This document shows positions 33,987-43,029 of a stretch of DNA of 64,000 nucleotides, piece by piece. The position numbers were made by a program, and so were the translations under genes. The stretch is from positions 1-64,000 of the forward strand of contig JAYRWH010000048.1 in the NCBI GenBank assembly GCA_041918155.1, read 5' to 3'. The notes beneath the pieces were generated by a model, which was not told where the DNA came from, did no database searches, and was given only the letters and a program-made list of their open reading frames with translations. This DNA is from UBA668 sp041918155 (GTDB lineage Bacteria; Actinomycetota; Acidimicrobiia; Acidimicrobiales; Ilumatobacteraceae). Numbering within the stretch: the first letter of the stretch is position 1; every line of letters begins with the position of its first letter.

Positions 33987-34841
33987 GTGAGTAGACCTAT
34001 CCGTGGCAGAGTGGCGATGGCGGCGATCCTCCTCAGCGCGCTCGTCGGGTGCGGGAGTTCGGCGAACGGGCCGGAGAACCCGACCACGACCGAGCAGTCC
34101 CCTACCTGCACGACCGCCGCCGGCGCCACCTCGACCGTCGCCAGCACCGCGAGTTCCGTCGCGCCCACGGGGCAGCGCGTCGTACTCGCCCCCGATGGCC
34201 TCGGCCCGGCGAAGTTCGGGCAGCCCAGCGACACCGTCATCAGCCTCCTCACCGAGGTGCTCGGGCCACCGGCCGTTCGGCAAGGGTTTGCCACGGGGGT
34301 CAGCTGGGGCGCGGAGGATGGGACGCGACTCACCGCCTTCTTCACCTTCCCCGAAGCCGGCGGCGTGAGCCACTTCACGGGCTGGTCGCTCTCCGGGGAC
34401 GGTCCGCTGGAGGGTGTCGAATTGGCCACCCCCGATGGCATCACGCTGGGAACCTCGGTCGCCGACCTGCTCGCGGTTCACCCGGACGCCGTCGTCGATG
34501 CCGACTGGCTACCCCAGTGCGGCGACAGCTGGTGGCTGCCCAACCAGTTCGATTTCGGTGACGGCGTGCGCGGCATCGCCGGCCCGCTGGCGGACCAGAG
34601 CGACGCGGTCATGAACATGGCCCTGGCGGCGTTGGCTGCCCATGGCCACCCGATCGACCGGGAGCAATGCGGAGATCCCGCTTGCTGGGCCGTGGTCGCC
34701 GACTACCAGCGTTCGGTGGGCCTGCCCGATTCAGGGCTGTTCGACCGCGCCACGTGGCTGGCACTCGGGCTGCCGCTGCCCGCCGACCCGACCGCGGTCT
34801 TCCACTATCTCGAAGCCGGCACCGGCATCGTCTATTGCTAG
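33987..34841 (+). CDS. Lipoprotein with C-terminal peptidoglycan-binding-like domain
   Basis: 284 residues from the GTG at 33987, with GGGGAGG upstream. The signal peptide has lipobox LSALVGC at residue about 22, followed by a Thr/Ser-rich linker. Residues 75-210 are unfamiliar and beta-rich (GLGPAKFGQPSDTVISLLTE). The last 60 residues, VVADYQRSVGLPDSGLFDRA then TWLALGLP, are a peptidoglycan-binding helix bundle. It is probably a membrane-anchored wall-binding protein. It ends overlapping the opposite gene by four bases. Confidence 0.8.
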   Translation: MSRPIRGRVAMAAILLSALVGCGSSANGPENPTTTEQSPTCTTAAGATSTVASTASSVAPTGQRVVLAPDGLGPAKFGQPSDTVISLLTEVLGPPAVRQGFATGVSWGAEDGTRLTAFFTFPEAGGVSHFTGWSLSGDGPLEGVELATPDGITLGTSVADLLAVHPDAVVDADWLPQCGDSWWLPNQFDFGDGVRGIAGPLADQSDAVMNMALAALAAHGHPIDREQCGDPACWAVVADYQRSVGLPDSGLFDRATWLALGLPLPADPTAVFHYLEAGTGIVYC

Positions 34842-35347
34842 CGCAGTTCGTGGGCCATGAGGATGACCTCACGGGCGAAGGGGTCGAGCTGGCGCTTGGC
34901 GATGCGCTCGGTGAGGTTGATCGCCAGCGACGGGTCGTCGACCATCCCGCTCCAGCGGATGTAGCCGCCCATGATGCCGATGATGCGGTCGTCGACCGAT
35001 TCGCTGTGGGCGATCACCTTCGTGCTCGCGTCGAGCAGGCCGTTGAGCTCGGTGTAGAACGCCTTCAGCCACAGGCCGAGGTCGTCGGTGCCGGTGAACG
35101 GGCGGTGCAGGTAGTGCAGGCCCAGTTCGTCGTAGTTGTGCAGGTTGTGCGGCGCCGGGATGATGCTGATGACACAGCCGAACCCGTTTTCGCGTAACCA
35201 GATGATCTCCTCTTGGCGGCGGACACGGCGATGATTGTCGCCATATCCACCGGGTCGCTCGCACACGGCGAGCTTCTCTTTCATGATCCACGTGAAGTTG
35301 CGCGGTGTGATGCCCAACGCCCACTTCCCGCGCAGCCTGGGAGGCAT
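34838..35347 (-). CDS. Dual-specificity-phosphatase-like protein with a dead active site
   Basis: 169 residues from the ATG at 35347, with GGAGGAAGG five bases upstream. The layout is that of a small DUSP: early strand ITPRNFTWIMKEKLAVCERP, RQEEIIWLRENGFGCVISI, the acid-loop region YDELGLHYLHRPF, and the P-loop position TKVIAHSESVDDRIIG. The HCx5R signature reads H114-S115-ESVDD-R121: histidine and arginine stay but the nucleophilic cysteine is serine. It would be a phosphate-binding pseudophosphatase. It follows tilS by 46 bp. Confidence 0.65.
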   Translation of the reverse strand: MPPRLRGKWALGITPRNFTWIMKEKLAVCERPGGYGDNHRRVRRQEEIIWLRENGFGCVISIIPAPHNLHNYDELGLHYLHRPFTGTDDLGLWLKAFYTELNGLLDASTKVIAHSESVDDRIIGIMGGYIRWSGMVDDPSLAINLTERIAKRQLDPFAREVILMAHELR

Positions 35348-35393
35348 TGGTGCCTTCCTCCACGAGTCGAACAACGAGATGTTGTCGTGCAGG

Positions 35394-36272
35394 TTACTCG
35401 CTCGCCGGCGGGTTCGGAGGGGCCGAGACGGTCAATCGTTGCCGGTGGCGCTCCACCCGGCGGCCGCCCGTCACCTCGGCGGCCTCGGCTGTACCAGCGG
35501 CGACGGCGAGCACCCGCTCCACCGAAGCGGCGTCGGGGGGATGGTCGGTGGTGAGCCAGCGGCGCACGGCCCGACGGGCCAGTGGCCGAGGCGCAGCGGC
35601 GAGCGCCTTTGCGTCGGTGGGGTCGATGCCAGTGGCGAGCGCGTCGAGCAGGTCGCTTTCCTCGCGGGCGAGGTCGGCCTGGCGGGTGAGCAGGGGAACC
35701 GGGTCGCGCCGGGCCAGATCGGCGAGCAGCGGCAGCAACTCGTGGCGCACCCGGTTGCGCAGGTGGCGCGGGTCGCGGTTGGAGGGATCGTTGATCGCCG
35801 GCAGGGCGAGGGCCGTGCAGAGTTCGACGGTGTCGGCGCGGCGCAACGCGAGCAGGGGCTTGGTGGGGCCTGGCCGCATCGCCGCCAGGCCGGGGAGGGC
35901 CGCACCGCGTAACAGGTTGAGCAAGACAGTTTCGGCCTGGTCGTCGGCGGTGTGCCCGGTGAGCGCGCCGGGCGGCAGGATCGCGTAGCGGGCCTCGCGG
36001 GCGCGCGCTTCCAGATTCGGGCCGTCGGCAACCTGCACGCGCTCGGCGCGGAAGGCGGCGCCGAGGCGCTCGGCGTTGGCGCGAACGACATCGGCCTCGT
36101 GCGCCGAGCCGGGGCGCAGGCCGTGGTCGACGTGAACCGCGGTGACATCGAGCCCGGCCGCGACGGCGAGCGCCAGCAGCGCGGTGGAGTCGGCACCACC
36201 CGACACGGCACACGCCACGCGCGTGCCCGCGGCAGGAAAGGTGCAGCGCGTCAGCAGCGACGCCCGCAACAC
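35394..36272 (-). CDS. tilS: tRNA(Ile)-lysidine synthase
   Basis: 292 residues. It changes C34 of tRNA-Ile(CAU) to lysidine, so the tRNA reads AUA. The PP-loop SGGADSTALLALAVAAG and HVDHGLRPGSAHEADVV, TGHTADDQAETVLLNLLRG and DPSNRDPRHLRNRVRHEL are the family signatures. It has the catalytic domain and a short second domain but lacks the long C-terminal part of the E. coli enzyme, as is usual in actinobacteria. The small membrane-protein gene lies 24 bp upstream. Confidence 0.94.
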   Translation of the reverse strand: MLRASLLTRCTFPAAGTRVACAVSGGADSTALLALAVAAGLDVTAVHVDHGLRPGSAHEADVVRANAERLGAAFRAERVQVADGPNLEARAREARYAILPPGALTGHTADDQAETVLLNLLRGAALPGLAAMRPGPTKPLLALRRADTVELCTALALPAINDPSNRDPRHLRNRVRHELLPLLADLARRDPVPLLTRQADLAREESDLLDALATGIDPTDAKALAAAPRPLARRAVRRWLTTDHPPDAASVERVLAVAAGTAEAAEVTGGRRVERHRQRLTVSAPPNPPASE

Positions 36273-36296
36273 GTCAGCAGCGGCTGACGTGACCGG

Positions 36297-36446
36297 TCAG
36301 TCCTCGCGCTGGTGACGGCGACGACTCGGGTACTGCGGCGCGACGACCTTCTTCATGTAGCCGACACCGAGCCCGAGCACGGCCAGTACGGAAAGCAGGG
36401 TCAGGCCGACAGCCAGCCACCAGTGGAAGACGTTTGCCGCGAGCAT
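36297..36446 (-). CDS. 49-residue single-pass membrane protein
   Basis: Too short for ordinary gene calling. It begins MLAANVFHWWLAVGLTLLSV, has one transmembrane helix of about 22 residues ending in LGVGYMKKVV and then a basic tail PSRRRHQRED. TACGCT lies seven bases before the ATG at 36446. It probably heads the tilS transcript. Length and layout resemble small actinobacterial membrane proteins of unknown role. Confidence 0.75.
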   Translation of the reverse strand: MLAANVFHWWLAVGLTLLSVLAVLGLGVGYMKKVVAPQYPSRRRHQRED

Positions 36447-36453
36447 GGGTGCC

Positions 36454-36459
36454 AGCGTA
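36454..36459 (-). promoter_or_regulatory. -10 hexamer for the small membrane protein / tilS
   Basis: TACGCT on the minus strand, seven bases before ATG 36446. Confidence 0.5.
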
Positions 36460-36464
36460 GCCAG

Positions 36465-37190
36465 TCAGGAGGCGGTGCCCGCCAATCCGTCACCGATCGG
36501 CAGTCTGTCGCCGATCGGCACCCGGCGCACGACGGTCAGACGCACGACGGAGCGGCCGAGGGACGTGCTGAGCGTGTGGTTCCCTTTGCGGTGCACGATC
36601 TGCAGCCCGATCCGCTCGACGGCGCGTTCGCGGGTGCCCTCGCGGGCGTTCATCTCCCCGAACCAGCCGCTCTGGCCCGACCGGCGGCAGCGTTCGTCGA
36701 TGTGGTCCCGCAACGCCACCGCGGCAGATCCTGAGCGCGCCCTGTTGTCGATGTTGAGATGGGCGTGAACCGGCATCGGTGGGCTGGCCTGACCGCGCCA
36801 GAGGGCGAGCGAGTCGCGCGCTCGCTCGGCGTAGAAGCGCCGGCTGTCACGGCTGAGGCGGAACGTGAGCAGTCGCCCGAGCAGCCGCGTGGCCAGCATG
36901 ATCGAGTGGCGACGGGACCATCGGGCGTGGGCGCGTCCGTCGGTGCACACCAATGCGTAGCCGAGTACCTGCCCGGCCTCGTCGATGGCGAGCCCGGCGT
37001 CGGCGCGGCCGGCGCCGAGGTACCAGCCGAGGCACACATGCTGGTACTGCGACGCACCGCTGAGTGGGAACGGGAGCGGCTCGCCGAGCAGGAGCGTGCG
37101 GGCGAAGAGCCGCCGGACCTTCTCGTCGTCAGCCAGCGCGGCTGCCCCGCTCTCGTGCAGCGAGCGCACCGTCACCGCAGGGGCGGTCAT
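36465..37190 (-). CDS. GNAT-like N-acyltransferase
   Basis: 241 residues. The GNAT core is faint but consistent: LAIDEAGQVLGYALVCTDG as strands 4, then PVHAHLNIDNRARSGSAAVA, in which NIDNRARSGSA resembles the acyl-CoA loop of acyltransferases (R-x-x-G-x-G/A), and FGEMNAREGTRERAVERIGL then QIVHRKG. It starts with an ATG that overlaps the stop of the upstream glycosyltransferase by four bases. It is the last gene of the glycan operon, so it may acylate a sugar or lipid of the product. Confidence 0.65.
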   Translation of the reverse strand: MTAPAVTVRSLHESGAAALADDEKVRRLFARTLLLGEPLPFPLSGASQYQHVCLGWYLGAGRADAGLAIDEAGQVLGYALVCTDGRAHARWSRRHSIMLATRLLGRLLTFRLSRDSRRFYAERARDSLALWRGQASPPMPVHAHLNIDNRARSGSAAVALRDHIDERCRRSGQSGWFGEMNAREGTRERAVERIGLQIVHRKGNHTLSTSLGRSVVRLTVVRRVPIGDRLPIGDGLAGTAS

Positions 37191-38335
37191 CCGACCGTGG
37201 CCAGCTGAGGTGCGTGGTCGTTCGTGAGCCGGTCGATGTCGCCGACCAGCGAACCGACCAGCGCGAGCATCCTTTGACCCGTGGTGCTCCACGGGAAGCG
37301 CTGTGCCTGCGCCCGTGCTGCGTGCGCCGCCGCCGTGCGATCGAGGCCGACAACCTCGCGCACTGCAGTGGCGAATGCGATCGGGGTGGGCTGGGCCACC
37401 AGGCCGGCTCCGGAGGACACGATTTCGCGCAATGCTCCGCCGGGGGTGACAACGACCGGAGTGCCGCACGCCATTGCCTCCAACGCGGCGAGCCCGAAGG
37501 TCTCCACCGGGCAGGGTGCAAGGGCCACGTCGGCGGATCTGAGCCGCCGCGCCACCTCGGCCGGATCGGAGACATGGCCGTGAAACACGACTGGGAGCCC
37601 TGCTGCTGCGGCCCGCAGCGCAGGTGCGAGCGGACCGTCACCGATCATGTGCAGGCGGCAGGCAACACCGCGTTCGGTCAACTCGCGGGCGGTCCCGATG
37701 GCGAGCGCTGGGTGCTTCTCCGTAGAGAGCCGGCCGACGCACACCAGCTCGATCGTGCCGGATTCACGTTCGTTCACGGGTCCAGCTGCGTCGAAGCGCT
37801 CGAGGTCGACGCCGAGCGGCACTCGATGAACATGGTCGGCACCGACATGGCGCCACTCCCCGGCTGCGTACGCCGACGCACAGACGATGGCATCACAGCC
37901 CTGGGCGAGACGGCGGTTCCAAGCCCTCGACATCGTGCCCAGCGGGGCAAAGCCCGGGAGCCGATGGCGCAACACGGTGTCGACGCGCTCGTGCGAGATC
38001 AACACCACCGGCACTCCGTTGGAGCGCGCCCGGCGTGCGGCGGCGACAAGCGTCGTCTTGTCGGAGAGCTCGATCACGTCGGGCTGGAGGCGGTCCAACA
38101 ACGCGGTGACCGCATCACCGTCGGTGATCATGCGGTAGCCCGTTCGGCCGAGCCGCGGCGATGCGATCTCGATGTGTCGGGCGTTGCCGTAGGAGTGCCC
38201 GCGGGTGACCGGGCCCGGAACGATACGGGTGACGTCGTGGCCGGCCAGCGTGTACTCGGCTGCGAGGTGATGGAGGGCGGTCCGCAGACCACCTGACGTG
38301 GGGCTGTAGAAGTTGGCGAGTTGGACGATTCTCAT
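37187..38335 (-). CDS. Glycosyltransferase family 4
   Basis: 382 residues. Two Rossmann halves: the acceptor half starts MRIVQLANFYSPTSGGLRTA, the donor half has LVCVGRLSTEKHPALAI and the GT4 EX7E region ETFGLAALEAMACGTPVVVT. It is a retaining enzyme that moves a sugar from a nucleotide to a membrane lipid or glycan, cytoplasmic side. Its start overlaps the next gene upstream, and its stop overlaps the GNAT start. The sugar cannot be told from sequence. Confidence 0.9.
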   Translation of the reverse strand: MRIVQLANFYSPTSGGLRTALHHLAAEYTLAGHDVTRIVPGPVTRGHSYGNARHIEIASPRLGRTGYRMITDGDAVTALLDRLQPDVIELSDKTTLVAAARRARSNGVPVVLISHERVDTVLRHRLPGFAPLGTMSRAWNRRLAQGCDAIVCASAYAAGEWRHVGADHVHRVPLGVDLERFDAAGPVNERESGTIELVCVGRLSTEKHPALAIGTARELTERGVACRLHMIGDGPLAPALRAAAAGLPVVFHGHVSDPAEVARRLRSADVALAPCPVETFGLAALEAMACGTPVVVTPGGALREIVSSGAGLVAQPTPIAFATAVREVVGLDRTAAAHAARAQAQRFPWSTTGQRMLALVGSLVGDIDRLTNDHAPQLATVG

Positions 38336-39096
38336 GCGACCTTCTCCACGGGTGATGCGGCCAGTACAAGGTCGCGGTAGGTGATGGATTCGATGTCGTT
38401 GACTCGCGCGGCGATCAAGGTGCGTTCGGTCGCGGCCTTCAGTCCGCGCACCCCGAGGTCGTCGGGGTGAAGCGCCACCCGCACGCTGCGCCGCCCGGTG
38501 AATCGTTGCCTCGCGATCTGTTCGTTGACCGCGGCTGCGTGGCGGGCGAAGCGGCTGCCGGGCCGTTGCGATGTGGCGAACACCGGCAGTCGGTGATCGT
38601 GGACGAGGTCGTGCACCGCCCATTGCGTCGTGGTGTAGCGGAAGCCGGCGGAGCGCAGCGCCACGACGGCTTGGTCGGAGGCCAGCCAACCCGGGGGAGT
38701 GAAGCCCAGCGGGTGGATGCCGTGGCTGTGGAGCACCTCCAGACCCCTTTCGATCCGTCGCTGCGCCTCGCCAAGGCCGAGCGACTGGAACTCGGCGCAG
38801 CCGCGAGCACGAACGCGGCCGTACAGGCGCGTGGCGGCCGACGGGTCGAGCGCGGGGTCGGAGACGGCGACATGCTCCCAGCCATGAGCGACGAGCTCAT
38901 GCCCGCGGGCCTCGACTTCGCGCAGCCACCCCGCGAACGCGTGGTCACCGGCGAGCGCACGGCCCCGCCATGGCCCAGGGATGACGAGGAGGCTGGCGCG
39001 CATCCCGTGACGCTCGACCAGGTCGAGCCAGACCTGGCTGGCAGCCGACGAGCCGGGCGCGACGTCGTGAATGGAAATGATGAGGCGACCGGTCAT
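38332..39096 (-). CDS. DUF2334 polysaccharide-deacetylase-like protein
   Basis: 254 residues from the ATG at 39096. The deacetylase (NodB-type) barrel is recognised by IISIHDVAPGSSAASQVW (Asp and His metal region), ARGHELVAHGWEH and LGFTPPGWLASDQAVV, with VRVALHPDD late in the fold. It would remove acetyl groups from a sugar in the glycan made by this operon. Both ends overlap neighbours by four bases, so translation is coupled. No signal peptide is seen, so it may act in the cytoplasm. Confidence 0.8.
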   Translation of the reverse strand: MTGRLIISIHDVAPGSSAASQVWLDLVERHGMRASLLVIPGPWRGRALAGDHAFAGWLREVEARGHELVAHGWEHVAVSDPALDPSAATRLYGRVRARGCAEFQSLGLGEAQRRIERGLEVLHSHGIHPLGFTPPGWLASDQAVVALRSAGFRYTTTQWAVHDLVHDHRLPVFATSQRPGSRFARHAAAVNEQIARQRFTGRRSVRVALHPDDLGVRGLKAATERTLIAARVNDIESITYRDLVLAASPVEKVA

Positions 39097-40259
39097 GCCA
39101 CCAGCTCCCGCACGTCGGCGCCGCCATGGATGCACCGTCGATAGTGGTCGACCAGCTCGGCCATCACCGCGTCCCAGGGCCGGTGCTCGACGCTGGCACG
39201 CGCGGCGTGGCCCATGGCGGTGCGTCGCACCGGCGATGAGGCCAGCTCGAGCACGCCGCCGAGCAGCATCTCGGGCTGTTCGGGCGACCAGAGGTAGCCG
39301 TTCGAGCCGTGGGTGACGAGGTCGATCGGGCCGCCGGCGGCCGGGGCGACGACCGGTACGCCTGACGCCAGCGCCTCCTGCACCGCCTGGCAGAAGGTCT
39401 CGTCGAGTCCCGTGTGGGCGAACACATCGAACGAGGCATGAAGGCGGCTGAGTTCGGGCCCCGAGCGAAAGCCGGTGAACACCGCGCGTGGCAGGGCCCG
39501 TTGTAGGCGTTCCGCCTCGGGCCCATCACCGACGATCACCACCTTGACATCGCGCCGCGCGCTGAGCGGGCGGAGGCGGTCGAGCTGCTTCTCCTTGGCG
39601 AGGCGGCCCACGAACCCGACGATGGCCTCGCGCCCGGGAGCCAGCGAGTGTCGCAGCTCGGCGTCGCGGTGTCGTGGGTGGAAGCGCTCGAGATCGACGC
39701 CGCGCATCCACAGCCCGACCCGCGGGATGTCGTGCGCGGTCAGGCTCCACATCGCGGAGGTGGAGGGGGCGAGCGTGACGGTGGCCTGCGAGTGGATCCA
39801 CCGCAACCACGCCCACACCGCAGGGGCGGCGACCCCAAAGCCGTAACGGCGGGCGAAGCCGGCCACATCAGTCTGGAACACGGCAACGCTGGGGACGTCG
39901 AGCGCGCTCGCCGCCCGCACCCCCGTGGCCCCCAGCACGGTCGGTGCCGCGAGGTGCACGACGTCAGGCTTGAAGCTCCGCAGGATGGATGTGATCCGGC
40001 TGACGGGCGAACCGATGCGCACCTCGCCGTAGCCGGGCAAGCTGAGGCCGCGTACGCGCTCCACGGGCGTGCCGTCGTGCTCGTCGGGTCCGGGTCCGGG
40101 GGCGATGATCAACGCGGAGTGCCCGTGGCGGCGCAGGTGCTCGGCAGTGCGCAGCACGGAGTTCGTGACGCCGTTGACCGCCGGCAGGAAGGACTCGGCG
40201 ACGATGGCAACCCGCAGGGCATTGCCGGGGACACGCACAGGGCGGCGAAAGGGAAGCAT
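39093..40259 (-). CDS. Glycosyltransferase family 4 (mannosyltransferase-like)
   Basis: 388 residues from the ATG at 40259. The N-half RVAIVAESFLPAVNGVTNSV and VVHLAAPTVLGATGVRAA match the MgtA/PimB-like group of actinobacterial phospholipid or diacylglycerol mannosyltransferases. The donor half has VGFVGRLAKEKQLDRL, DGPEAERLQRALP and the EX7E motif ETFCQAVQEALASGVPVVAP. Membership of a mannosyltransferase class is inference from the N-terminal pattern. The ATG overlaps the MFS stop by one base; an opening to 40610 runs antisense-like through that gene. Confidence 0.88.
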   Translation of the reverse strand: MLPFRRPVRVPGNALRVAIVAESFLPAVNGVTNSVLRTAEHLRRHGHSALIIAPGPGPDEHDGTPVERVRGLSLPGYGEVRIGSPVSRITSILRSFKPDVVHLAAPTVLGATGVRAASALDVPSVAVFQTDVAGFARRYGFGVAAPAVWAWLRWIHSQATVTLAPSTSAMWSLTAHDIPRVGLWMRGVDLERFHPRHRDAELRHSLAPGREAIVGFVGRLAKEKQLDRLRPLSARRDVKVVIVGDGPEAERLQRALPRAVFTGFRSGPELSRLHASFDVFAHTGLDETFCQAVQEALASGVPVVAPAAGGPIDLVTHGSNGYLWSPEQPEMLLGGVLELASSPVRRTAMGHAARASVEHRPWDAVMAELVDHYRRCIHGGADVRELVA

Positions 40260-41536
40260 CAGTTGGTCGCTCCTTGGGTCGTACTGCAGACATGACGGAA
40301 GATGCCGAATGCGGTGAAGAGGCCGCCGAGGACGAGGAACGACGCGACCGAGCGCTGGCCGGGCAGCATGAAGGCGCCGAGCGCGCCGGCGAGCATCGCG
40401 ACGTGGTACCACGAGTCGTAGAGCGAGTACACGCGGCCGAGCGCGTCGTCGACCACGGCGAGTTGTACCGCGCTGTCGGCCACCAGCCGGGCGCTCTGGA
40501 ACGTGGCCCCGACGACGACAAGGGCGACAACGCCGGTGATCGTCGAGAGGAACGCCGCGGCGAGGAGCAACCCGACGGCCGACGCCACCCAGGTGGCGTG
40601 GTCGAGCCATTCGCAGTCGTGACGGCGGAGCAGGGCCGGCACGACGGTGCTACCCAGCAGTGTGCCGACAGCCGTTGCGCCGAGTGCCGTGGCGTAGCCA
40701 GAGGCGCCGAGATGAAGTCGCGTCTCGGCGAGGATCACGAAGATCATCACCGCCGCGCCCTGCTGCGCCCGCTGGGCGAGCGACGTGAGCACCGGACGGC
40801 GCAGCGGGTCGGCGGTGACGAGCGACAGAGCCCGGCGGGCGATGTCGTGGAAGCCGCCCGCCGTCGACCTCGGTGCGCCTCCACCGAGGTCGCCGTTCCA
40901 GCTGGCGAAGCGAAGGCCGGCCACGAGGTGGGCGATTGCGGCCAGCATCAGCGTGGGCAGCGGGTGTGCCCGACCAACCGCCAGGGCGATCCCCACGGAG
41001 AGCGTCCCCGCCACCTTGCCCGTGATCGATGACCACGAGTTCGCCTCGATCAGGCGCTCGGGCCGCACCACGTGTGGCAACGCGGCCGATCTCACCGAGC
41101 TGGTGAGGCCGGCCGAGGCCATCACGGCCATCAGGACGATGTACCCGGCCGTCGCGTTGCGGCTGAGGGGCACACCGATGGCCGCCAGCGCGATCAGCGC
41201 TCTGGTCAACTGGGCTGCCGCGAGCGTGCGATGACGGGCCCAGCGGTCCGAGACGAGGCCGGCCACGGGGAGGGCGGCGAGATACGGCCCCGCAGTCATG
41301 GCCAGCGCGCGCACGACGGTGGCCGGAGTCGCACCTCGCTCCAGCGAGAACACCACGACCTGAGCGAGCGTCAGGGTGACTGCCGCGTCGGCACCCTGCG
41401 CCAGACCCTGTAGCAGGAGGAATCGACGCAAGGACGGTTGCTGACGGGTGGCGCGTTCCGTGGGCACGACCGTTGTGGGCGAGCCCGGGCTCGCGCCCGC
41501 GAACGCGGGCCTCGGGAGATCCAGATCGAAGCTCAT
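40259..41536 (-). CDS. MFS transporter in the glycan operon
   Basis: 425 residues, about eleven to twelve transmembrane helices. The motif-A loop is LVSDRWARHRTLAAAQL (GxLaDrxGrrxxl pattern). A central cytoplasmic loop follows helix 6. It differs from the first MFS gene at 696. Placed between glycosyltransferase and flippase genes, it may export a lipid-linked product or precursor, or remove an inhibitory compound. Start at the ATG at 41536, overlapping the flippase stop by four bases. Confidence 0.85.
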   Translation of the reverse strand: MSFDLDLPRPAFAGASPGSPTTVVPTERATRQQPSLRRFLLLQGLAQGADAAVTLTLAQVVVFSLERGATPATVVRALAMTAGPYLAALPVAGLVSDRWARHRTLAAAQLTRALIALAAIGVPLSRNATAGYIVLMAVMASAGLTSSVRSAALPHVVRPERLIEANSWSSITGKVAGTLSVGIALAVGRAHPLPTLMLAAIAHLVAGLRFASWNGDLGGGAPRSTAGGFHDIARRALSLVTADPLRRPVLTSLAQRAQQGAAVMIFVILAETRLHLGASGYATALGATAVGTLLGSTVVPALLRRHDCEWLDHATWVASAVGLLLAAAFLSTITGVVALVVVGATFQSARLVADSAVQLAVVDDALGRVYSLYDSWYHVAMLAGALGAFMLPGQRSVASFLVLGGLFTAFGIFRHVCSTTQGATN

Positions 41537-43029
41537 GTTGTGGACCTCGGCGGTGTTGTGACGGCCAGTACTGGACCGTCACCAACGGCCCCGACCCAAC
41601 GGCGCCGGGAGGTGAACCCGACGAGTCCGAACACGAGGAGCTTGGCGACGAGCACCCCCCATGACGCAGCGCTGCCGGCCATGAGGAGCCCGGCGTGGCG
41701 TAGTAGCTCGACGGCAAGGGTGGCGACGACGGCTGCGCCGATCGAGGCGACGACGGCGGTGGCCCACTCCTGCCACGGGAACGCTCCGGACAGGTTCGTT
41801 CCGAGCGCCCGCCCGATCTGAAGGAGCACCGCGAGCCAGGCGACGATGTTGGCCAGCAGCGTTCCTGCGGCGGCGCCGGCCATCCCGAAGGCCGCGGCGC
41901 CGATCCCGGCCATCACGGCGTTGGCGACCAGCAGCAGAACCGCGCTGCTGACGAGTTGGCGGGTGCGATCGGCCGCCCGCAGCACGAGCCCGTACTCCGC
42001 GACGCGGTGCATCGTGATCGCGGTGAACAACTGGAACGACAGCACCCCCGCTGTCCCGCGAGCGCCGAGAAGGAGGGTGAACAACTCGGGCGCGATCATG
42101 ATCAACGCGACCGACATCGGCACCACCAGGCGGGCCATCGCCGCGGTTTGCTGGTGCCACCAGTGGCGCGCGTCGTGCGGCCGGCCCTCGCGGAACGCAT
42201 CGACGAGTTGGGTCGCGACGGCCGCGCCACCGGCGTATGGCAACACGGCCAGCAGGGGGATCTCCTGTGCGGCGATCGAGTAGAGACCGACATCGTTCGG
42301 GCGGAAGGCGGCGATGAACCACTTATCGACGCTGCGGTTGAGTACACCGACTGCGAGAGCGCCGGCGAGTGGCAGGCCGTAGCGCGCCAACGTGCGCGTT
42401 GAACCCGGCGCGAGTCCGCGCCACGGTCCGCTGGTGACTCGTGCCATCGTGACGGCGAACGCGAGGAGCTTGCACGACGCCGAGATGACGAGCCCGTACA
42501 CCACGCCTCGGGTACCCAGGCCGGCTGCAGCCGGGACGACGACACAGCACAGCTGGCACGACGCGGTCGTGATATCCCAGATCGCTGATGTGCCGGTGCG
42601 GTCGAGCGCGATCAATGTCGTCGGCAGACATGCGGCCGGCAGTTCGAGGAGGATCGCCAGGCCGATCCACGGCACCCAGTGCTGACTGTTGGTGGTGGCG
42701 CCGACGGTGTCGGCGGCGAACGCGAGGGCAACCGCCAGGAGTGCGCCGATCGACACCATGACGGCGATGGTGCGCACGATGAGTGCCCGTGGCCGCTCGA
42801 TGGAACGGAGGAAGAACAGCAGGCCGTGCTGCAGGTTCAGCGTTCCGAGCGTGACACCCGCGAGGTGGATGGAGAGGAGGAACGCGATCTGGTTCCAGTC
42901 CTCGCTCGACAGCAGATGCACCAAGAGCAGGGCGATCACCAGCTGGCCGCCCTTGACCATGCTCTGGCCGGCGGCGATGGACGCCGTGCGCCGTCTGACG
43001 CTGCGCCGGTCGAGCGAGGAGGTGGTCAC
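41533..43029 (-). CDS. Wzx-type polysaccharide flippase / MATE-like membrane protein
   Basis: 498 residues from the GTG at 43029, with about 14 hydrophobic segments in two halves, the size and pattern of oligosaccharide flippases. Recognisable features are the early SIAAGQSMVKGGQLVIALLL, the central RYGLPLAGALAVGVLNRSVD and KWFIAAFRPNDVGLYSIAAQ, where Wzx proteins have a charged residue in helix 7. It should move a lipid-linked glycan across the inner membrane. The start overlaps the stop of the next gene by four bases. Confidence 0.82.
   Translation of the reverse strand: MTTSSLDRRSVRRRTASIAAGQSMVKGGQLVIALLLVHLLSSEDWNQIAFLLSIHLAGVTLGTLNLQHGLLFFLRSIERPRALIVRTIAVMVSIGALLAVALAFAADTVGATTNSQHWVPWIGLAILLELPAACLPTTLIALDRTGTSAIWDITTASCQLCCVVVPAAAGLGTRGVVYGLVISASCKLLAFAVTMARVTSGPWRGLAPGSTRTLARYGLPLAGALAVGVLNRSVDKWFIAAFRPNDVGLYSIAAQEIPLLAVLPYAGGAAVATQLVDAFREGRPHDARHWWHQQTAAMARLVVPMSVALIMIAPELFTLLLGARGTAGVLSFQLFTAITMHRVAEYGLVLRAADRTRQLVSSAVLLLVANAVMAGIGAAAFGMAGAAAGTLLANIVAWLAVLLQIGRALGTNLSGAFPWQEWATAVVASIGAAVVATLAVELLRHAGLLMAGSAASWGVLVAKLLVFGLVGFTSRRRWVGAVGDGPVLAVTTPPRSTT

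Noticed and set aside
33988..34841. Long 639-codon plus-strand frame starting at 32922
   Set aside because: Its first half is antisense to the scramblase-like gene; only the lipoprotein from 33987 has coding features.
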